Positions 5,434 through 8,871 of a DNA stretch of 8,871 bases are shown here, piece after piece. The notes beneath the pieces were generated by a model. The model searched no databases. It was given only the letters and a program-made list of their open reading frames with translations, and was not told the DNA's origin. Origin of the DNA: Methanomassiliicoccaceae archaeon UBA537 (GTDB lineage Archaea > Thermoplasmatota > Thermoplasmata > Methanomassiliicoccales > Methanomethylophilaceae); the NCBI GenBank assembly GCA_002504495.1, contig DATC01000098.1, forward strand, positions 6,319-15,189. The letters run 5' to 3'. The translations under genes were made by a program, and so were the position numbers. Position 1 is the stretch's first letter. Each line of letters opens with the position of its first letter.

Positions 5434-6315
5434 ATGAATGATATCGTTGTGAAGGCCTGCGGCCTGGTCAAGAGGTTCGGCGAAACGACCGCCGTGGACG
5501 GGATCGACCTGGAGATACGCAGAGGAGAGATCTTCGGATTCCTCGGACCCAACGGTGCCGGCAAGACCACGACGATACGCATGCTCACCGCATTGACTCC
5601 TCCTTCCGAAGGCAACGTGGAGATCGATGGAAGAACAGTTTCCGGAATGGATGACAGAGTCAAGGACGAGATCGGGATCGTCCAGCAGCACATCTCCCTG
5701 GACAGGGACGTGACCGTGATGGAGAACCTGCGCTACCGTGCTATCCTCCATAGGATCCCCAGGGCCGAATCCGAGAAGAGGATCTCGAAGCTGATGGATA
5801 TGATGGGGTTGGGGCCGTATGCCGATAAGCTGACGGTGAACCTGTCCGGAGGATGGAAACGCAGGGTGGCGATTGCCTGCTGTCTTCTCCACGATCCGTC
5901 GATTCTTTTCCTGGACGAGCCTACCGCCGGACTCGACACCCAATCAAGGCATATGCTCTGGGAGCTCGTCCGCGGATTGAACTCCGACGGAAGGACCGTC
6001 TTCCTGACCACGCACTATATGGACGAGGCCGAGGTGCTGTGCGATCGCGTGGCCGTCATAGACCACGGTCGCATAATACGCATCGGAACACCGAAGGAGC
6101 TGTGCGAATCGATCGGGATCTGGGCCGTGGAATACATCGACGACGGCATCAAAGGATGCCGCTACTTCGATTCATGGGAGGAGAGCAAGAGATTCCAGGA
6201 TTCCTTCCCTCCGGGATCCTCCGTCGCATCGAGACGCACCAATCTCGAGGATGTTTTCCTGGAGTTGACAGGGCGCGATGTCCAGGCTACCGAGGAGGTG
6301 AGGTATCGCATATGA
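5434..6315 (+). CDS. ABC-2 type transporter, ATP-binding subunit
   Basis: 293 residues. A complete nucleotide-binding domain is present: Walker A G-P-N-G-A-G-K-T-T (38-46), Q-loop Q84/Q85, signature L-S-G-G-W-K-R-R (137-144), Walker B I-L-F-L-D-E-P (157-163), D-loop A-G-L-D, and H-loop H194 in T-T-H-Y-M-D-E-A-E. The layout is that of the DrrA/NodI/CcmA group that powers ABC-2 exporters, including the C-terminal part ending in N-L-E-D-V-F-L-E-L-T-G, typical of this group. The usual Q of LSGGQ is W, near the M found in some NodI-like proteins. It would act as a dimer on the cytoplasmic face of the permease encoded next, with which it overlaps by ATGA. The substrate could be a drug, lipid, polysaccharide or peptide; sequence does not say. 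Confidence 0.95.
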   Translation: MNDIVVKACGLVKRFGETTAVDGIDLEIRRGEIFGFLGPNGAGKTTTIRMLTALTPPSEGNVEIDGRTVSGMDDRVKDEIGIVQQHISLDRDVTVMENLRYRAILHRIPRAESEKRISKLMDMMGLGPYADKLTVNLSGGWKRRVAIACCLLHDPSILFLDEPTAGLDTQSRHMLWELVRGLNSDGRTVFLTTHYMDEAEVLCDRVAVIDHGRIIRIGTPKELCESIGIWAVEYIDDGIKGCRYFDSWEESKRFQDSFPPGSSVASRRTNLEDVFLELTGRDVQATEEVRYRI

Positions 6316-7061
6316 GCGCGATAGCCGACTCGTTCCGCATCGCATGGATAGACATGATGTTCATCCGCAGGAACATCGTTGTCGTACTGATAACGTGCCT
6401 GGTAGCTCCTCTGCTGTATCTCTTCGCATTCGGATACGGCCTCGGAAAAGGTATGACGGTCGACGGCAGGGACTATCTGGCGTTCATGATACCCGGGATC
6501 ATAGCCATGACATCGCTGACGGCCTGCTTCAGCACCGTCGCCACCAAGGTGATGCTCCAACGTACATACTATCAGAGCTTCGACGAGCTGTTTCTGTGCT
6601 CCATGTCCCCCGCGGCCATCATACTCGGAAAATCCTACGCCGGCATGGCCAGAGGACTGATCAGCTGCGCCGTCCTGTACGGTCTGGGAACGATTCTGAG
6701 CGACGATCTGACCCTCGGAGCGCCCGCAGCATGCATGATCGTCTTCTCATGCCTCATGTACAGCCTGCTCGGCGTAGTATCCGGGATGCTCGCCAACTCG
6801 CATATCACTCTGAATCTGTTCAATGCGCTCGTGATAACGCCGATGACATTCCTCAGCGGAACCATATTCTCCCTCGACGGAATGGATAGCGCGATCCAAG
6901 CGGCCATTTCGCTGCTTCCGCTCACCCATACCACCGACTGCATCAGGGCGCTCATCCTCGGGGATCCGTTCCCCTGGCTCTCCCTCGCGATCCTGGCGGC
7001 ATGGGCCGCCGCGTTCTTCCTGATATCCAGGACGATCATGGTACGTGGCAGGTCGCGATGA
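6312..7061 (+). CDS. ABC-2 type transporter, permease subunit
   Basis: 249 residues, normal for ABC-2 permeases. A short amphipathic N-terminus (I-A-W-I-D-M-M-F-I-R-R-N) leads into six hydrophobic helices. The first is I-V-V-V-L-I-T-C-L-V-A-P-L-L-Y; later ones include Y-L-A-F-M-I-P-G-I-I-A-M, an L-Y-G-L-G-T-I-L segment, and L-V-I-T-P-M-T-F-L-S-G-T-I-F-S-L. The last resembles the conserved P-x-x-F-L-S-G-x-x-F-P/S block of the ABC-2 membrane family. It forms the membrane channel of the exporter with the upstream ATPase. The ATG at 6312 overlaps that gene's TGA by 4 bases, so the two are translationally coupled. The frame is open upstream to 5853, but that part is only a shadow of the ATPase. 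A hairpin lies across its stop codon. Confidence 0.93.
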   Translation: MSAIADSFRIAWIDMMFIRRNIVVVLITCLVAPLLYLFAFGYGLGKGMTVDGRDYLAFMIPGIIAMTSLTACFSTVATKVMLQRTYYQSFDELFLCSMSPAAIILGKSYAGMARGLISCAVLYGLGTILSDDLTLGAPAACMIVFSCLMYSLLGVVSGMLANSHITLNLFNALVITPMTFLSGTIFSLDGMDSAIQAAISLLPLTHTTDCIRALILGDPFPWLSLAILAAWAAAFFLISRTIMVRGRSR

Positions 7062-7349
7062 GGGGGATGACCCCCTCCTCTGCGCTCGCCTCCATCTCTT
7101 CAGAGTGGGGAAAACCGCCTTGCAGAACTCGCGCATCTGCTGCTCCGTCATCCCCGCCTGGAATCCGAAGGGAGCGCACATCTCTATGAACTCCTCCATC
7201 GTCGCTTCATGGAGGAAGCGTCCCTCATTGTAGCAGTACTTGCAATAGTCCTCGTTGAGAGATCCGTCCGCATCTGTTCCGAGAACGGAATCATCGTCCA
7301 TGGGCATGGCGCAGCTCTGGCATTTCCTCACGGATGCATAATCGTCCAT
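6747..7349 (-). CDS. putative zinc-ribbon protein with run-on 3' end
   Basis: The start at ATG 7349 is fixed by an excellent ribosome binding site, GGAGGT, 6 bases ahead. Residues 10-90 match the small putative zinc-ribbon family: C10-x2-C13-A-M-P-M, a G-T-D-A-D-G-S motif (24-30), C36-x2-C39, then a helical part ending F-P-T-L-K-R-W (80-86). The four cysteines would hold one zinc. These proteins are usually 80-100 residues, sometimes attached to other domains, and their function is not well known. Here no stop appears at the natural end; the frame runs to a TGA at 6747, and the last 105 or so codons are antisense to the permease and look like noise (R/G/E/P-rich). Only about 7085-7349 is supported as coding. 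Codon 90 is CAG, one transition from a TAG stop. It lies downstream of the flavoprotein gene but is separated by a hairpin, so it may be transcribed on its own. Confidence 0.72.
   Translation of the reverse strand: MDDYASVRKCQSCAMPMDDDSVLGTDADGSLNEDYCKYCYNEGRFLHEATMEEFIEMCAPFGFQAGMTEQQMREFCKAVFPTLKRWRRAQRRGSSPSSRPATYHDRPGYQEERGGPCRQDREGEPGERIPEDERPDAVGGMGERKQRNGRLDRAIHSVEGEYGSAEECHRRYHERIEQIQSDMRVGEHPGYYAEQAVHEA
7060..7077. terminator. hairpin at the end of the ABC operon
   Basis: GAGGGGG (7060-7066) pairs with CCCCCTC (7071-7077) around ATGA, starting inside the permease stop codon. It is symmetrical, so it could end transcription from either side, and it marks where the intergenic space between the permease and the convergent zinc-ribbon gene would be expected. 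No T-tract is present. Confidence 0.45.
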
Positions 7350-7355
7350 GATACA

Positions 7356-7361
7356 ACCTCC
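7356..7361 (-). promoter_or_regulatory. strong Shine-Dalgarno site for the zinc-ribbon gene
   Basis: GGAGGT on the minus strand, 6 bases before ATG 7349. It rules out the in-frame start 72 bases further up (7421) and implies a leadered message, unlike the apparently leaderless genes elsewhere in the window. Confidence 0.8.
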
Positions 7362-7380
7362 GATATCTTCGCTATTTGAA

Positions 7381-7406
7381 GGATTCCGTTCATGCGCACG
7401 GAATCC
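7381..7406 (-). terminator. hairpin after the flavoprotein gene
   Basis: GGATTCCGT (7381-7389) and ACGGAATCC (7398-7406) form a perfect 9-bp stem with an 8-base loop, 15 bases past the flavoprotein stop. No T-tract follows. It may end the TetR-flavoprotein transcript or be a processing site before the zinc-ribbon gene. The rest of 7350-7421 holds only the AT-rich CAAATAG (7372-7378, minus), a weak TATA candidate. Confidence 0.5.
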
Positions 7407-7421
7407 CGGAAATGGAAACAA

Positions 7422-8129
7422 TCATCTGCGACCCTTCCACGGCTTGCAGCCGTCCAACCAGCCGTTGGCGTCCCACCAGTCGCGATCCGTCGGATTCCAG
7501 GCGGCGGAGCCGGACTGCATGGACCTGAATATGCGGAACAGCATCCTCTGACGGAAGGAGAAATGGACATGTCCTTCGGAGCTCCTTATCGAACGGGCGA
7601 TGGAGGCGCATCTGCGATCGACGTACCTCCTCTTCCTATCGCTCAGATCCTCTATCCCCCAAGCGCGGGACACCAGGCCGATGGCATGGACCTTCGGGAT
7701 CATCCAGCTCCTCATCTGCCTCTCCATGGCGGACAGCACACGCCTGTTTCCGGCTCCGGCGGAGCTGACTATCGCCACGCCGACCTTGGTGAACATCTCT
7801 CCCATGGGGCGGTGCGACATCCACCTGTAGGCGAGATGGTCCATGAGATCCTTCATTCCGCCGCTCATGCCGTCCACGTAGTTCGGACTCGACAGGATGA
7901 TGACGTCCGATGTGCGGATGGACTCCTCGATAGGCTCTATGACAGCGCGATGCGGGCATGACCCCTCTCCTTCGAGGAAGCACCTGTCGCATCCTATGCA
8001 GCTCGGAGGACCGTCGCGGGGAAGCATGAACTCGTCCGCCTCATCGACCTGGAGATCCTCCAGAAGCAGCTGGGTCATCGTCCATGTGATTCCGCGGTGG
8101 GACTGTCCGTAGATCACCGTCGCCTTCAT
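7422..8129 (-). CDS. iron-sulfur flavoprotein / NADPH-dependent FMN reductase family
   Basis: 235 residues with a flavodoxin-like fold. The N-terminal strand K-A-T-V-I-Y-G-Q-S-H-R-G is the FMN phosphate loop, and S-S-P-N-Y-V-D-G-M-S-G-G-M-K-D-L-M-D-H is the second flavin-binding segment of this family. Between them C44, C47, C50 and C58 form C-x2-C-x2-C-x7-C, within the compact pattern that holds the [4Fe-4S] cluster in Methanosarcina Isf; cluster loading here is inference. These cytosolic proteins pass electrons or reduce quinones, oxygen species or other oxidants. The C-terminus is unusual, with Trp-rich W-N-P-T-D-R-D-W-W-D-A-N-G-W. The ATG overlaps the TetR stop by 4 bases, so the regulator and enzyme form one operon, and the enzyme is probably induced by the regulator's ligand or a redox stress. 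Specific substrate unknown. Confidence 0.92.
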   Translation of the reverse strand: MKATVIYGQSHRGITWTMTQLLLEDLQVDEADEFMLPRDGPPSCIGCDRCFLEGEGSCPHRAVIEPIEESIRTSDVIILSSPNYVDGMSGGMKDLMDHLAYRWMSHRPMGEMFTKVGVAIVSSAGAGNRRVLSAMERQMRSWMIPKVHAIGLVSRAWGIEDLSDRKRRYVDRRCASIARSIRSSEGHVHFSFRQRMLFRIFRSMQSGSAAWNPTDRDWWDANGWLDGCKPWKGRR

Positions 8130-8746
8130 CTCGAACCCCCGAAGTGGAGCAATCCGAAATGCCGTATGTGTGCCTCGACGGCGGCGAGAGCCCCGTCCTT
8201 CCTAGAAGGATCGGTGTCGCAGGAGATCAGAAGCATTAACATCGGCCCGTAGAACTCGAGAGCCATCGTGCCGGGATCCCCTTCCATCCCTCTCTGCTCT
8301 AGCATCCTGCGGAAGATCTCCGACTGATAGGCCAGAGGGAGATCGACGAACTGCATGTGGAAGATGCGATCGAGCTCCGGATCGGTGTAGCGGCCTATGG
8401 ACAGCATCCTGCGGAACTCGGCATTGGAATCCTGCTCCAGGAAGTACAGGAACATGGACCTGCCCATGGCGACCAGGTCGTCCTCTCCCATATCGCCGAA
8501 CAATCCTGAATCGGATGCGGGATCGCTGCCGTCTATGCCGAGACCCCCGGCCATCCTGTCGTACCGGCCCTTCATCTCCGTCACGATGGAGTCGAAGATC
8601 TCCCTCTTGGAGCCGAAGTGCTTGTAGATGGACGGCGGCCGTATCCCGACGGCATCCGCGATCTCCGCTATGGAGACCTCTCCGTATCCTCTCTCGGAGA
8701 ACAGACGGAGGGACTCCGCCAATATCCTGTCCTTCGTATCGCCCAT
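8126..8746 (-). CDS. TetR/AcrR-family transcriptional regulator
   Basis: 206 residues, the normal family length. The N-terminal DNA-binding domain occupies about 5-52: helix 1 I-L-A-E-S-L-R-L-F-S-E-R-G-Y, then the helix-turn-helix S-I-A-E-I-A-D-A-V-G-I (25-35) and recognition helix P-P-S-I-Y-K-H-F-G-S-K-R-E-I-F (37-51), a near-textbook TetR signature. The rest is an all-helical ligand-binding and dimerisation domain with no recognisable ligand motif; it includes a D/G-rich loop (about 72-88). It heads an operon with the flavoprotein (ATGA overlap), so it most likely represses both genes through the inverted repeat beside its own TATA box. The start is ATG 8746, about 25 bases from that box and so leaderless. 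Confidence 0.94.
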   Translation of the reverse strand: MGDTKDRILAESLRLFSERGYGEVSIAEIADAVGIRPPSIYKHFGSKREIFDSIVTEMKGRYDRMAGGLGIDGSDPASDSGLFGDMGEDDLVAMGRSMFLYFLEQDSNAEFRRMLSIGRYTDPELDRIFHMQFVDLPLAYQSEIFRRMLEQRGMEGDPGTMALEFYGPMLMLLISCDTDPSRKDGALAAVEAHIRHFGLLHFGGSR

Positions 8747-8768
8747 GACGGCGACAACGATAGGCCTG

Positions 8769-8793
8769 TATAAAAAAGCTAATGTTTATTAGC
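8769..8793 (-). promoter_or_regulatory. TetR operon promoter with operator-like repeat
   Basis: TATAAAAAA at 8769-8777 (TTTTTTATA on the minus strand) lies about 25 bases from ATG 8746. Abutting it upstream is GCTAAT (8778-8783), GTTT, ATTAGC (8788-8793), a perfect 6-bp inverted repeat that covers the BRE position where TFB would bind. This is a natural site for autorepression by the TetR dimer. The assignment is by position and symmetry only. Confidence 0.55.
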
Positions 8794-8799
8794 CAAATA

Positions 8800-8843
8800 G
8801 GCGGCACCCAGAAGAGCGGATGCCGCCCTGGCGCATCAGCGCC
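8800..8843 (-). terminator. two hairpins after the gene at the right edge
   Basis: GGCGC (8830-8834) pairs with GCGCC (8839-8843) around a 4-base loop, immediately past the stop at 8844. Further on, GGCGGCA (8800-8806) pairs with TGCCGCC (8821-8827) around 14 bases. No clear T-tract follows either. They probably end the gene entering from the right. Confidence 0.45.
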
Positions 8844-8871
8844 TCACTGAACGGTCTGGTTCTTGGGCTTC
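8844..8871 (-). CDS. C-terminal codons of a gene continuing past the window
   Basis: The minus strand reads K-P-K-N-Q-T-V-Q then TGA at 8846-8844. The stop is followed at once by a hairpin, and then by the TetR promoter, which supports a true gene end. Nine codons are too few to name the product. Confidence 0.35.

Noticed and set aside
4746..5693. Minus-strand ORF of 315 codons opposite the acetate transporter and ABC ATPase
   Set aside because: It is a shadow of two genes with diagnostic motifs and spans an intergenic hairpin and promoter.
5853..6311. Upstream extension of the permease frame
   Set aside because: It overlaps the ATPase coding sequence; the permease proper starts at ATG 6312, where hydrophobic helices and the ATGA overlap begin.
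7080..7082. Programmed readthrough or pyrrolysine decoding at the zinc-ribbon end
   Set aside because: The codon present is CAG, not TAG, so no recoding is needed, and the sequence beyond does not look like protein.
7392..7961. Plus-strand ORF of 189 codons opposite the flavoprotein
   Set aside because: It is His/Pro/Gly-rich antisense of a gene with a clear flavodoxin fold and cysteine motif.

Overview
The window looks like archaeal chromosome, most likely a methanogen of the order Methanomassiliicoccales (Thermoplasmatota) or a close relative. The signs are a TATA-binding-protein domain gene, archaeal TATA boxes about 25-30 bases upstream of start codons with little or no leader, a cytoplasmic BspA-type leucine-rich-repeat protein of the kind abundant in that order, a tRNA-Cys with an encoded CCA, and TGA as the stop of every gene whose end can be placed. 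The order assignment is inference; the archaeal nature is well supported.

Layout. At 1-170 is the 3' part of a TPR gene (+) running into a convergent conserved hypothetical gene (-, to 1013); neither has a clean end, so the junction near 155-178 is suspect. At 1121-3172 (+) is a large protein joining about 290 residues of BspA-like LRRs to a C-terminal CDC48/FtsH/Vps4-type AAA+ ATPase. Convergent with it, 23 bases away, is an 89-residue protein (-, 3196-3465) that is exactly one repeat of TBP, half of the usual saddle. A doubtful small ORF and a very acidic 173-residue protein of unknown function (+, 3863-4384) follow, closed by a strong hairpin/T-tract terminator.

At 4531-4604 (-) is tRNA-Cys(GCA). 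From 4774 (+) is an acetate uptake transporter of the GPR1/FUN34/YaaH (SatP) family, with striking palindromes around its promoter. From 5434 to 7061 (+) is a two-gene ABC-2 exporter operon (ATPase and permease overlapping by ATGA).

The right part is on the minus strand. A TetR-family regulator (8126-8746) has a perfect inverted repeat beside its TATA box and overlaps by ATGA with an iron-sulfur-type flavoprotein (7422-8129). A small zinc-ribbon protein (start 7349) follows and has no stop at its expected end. The last 28 bases hold the C-terminal codons of another minus-strand gene, followed by two hairpins.

The most notable items are the single-repeat TBP and the LRR-AAA+ fusion, whose Walker B reads Asp-Asp instead of Asp-Glu.
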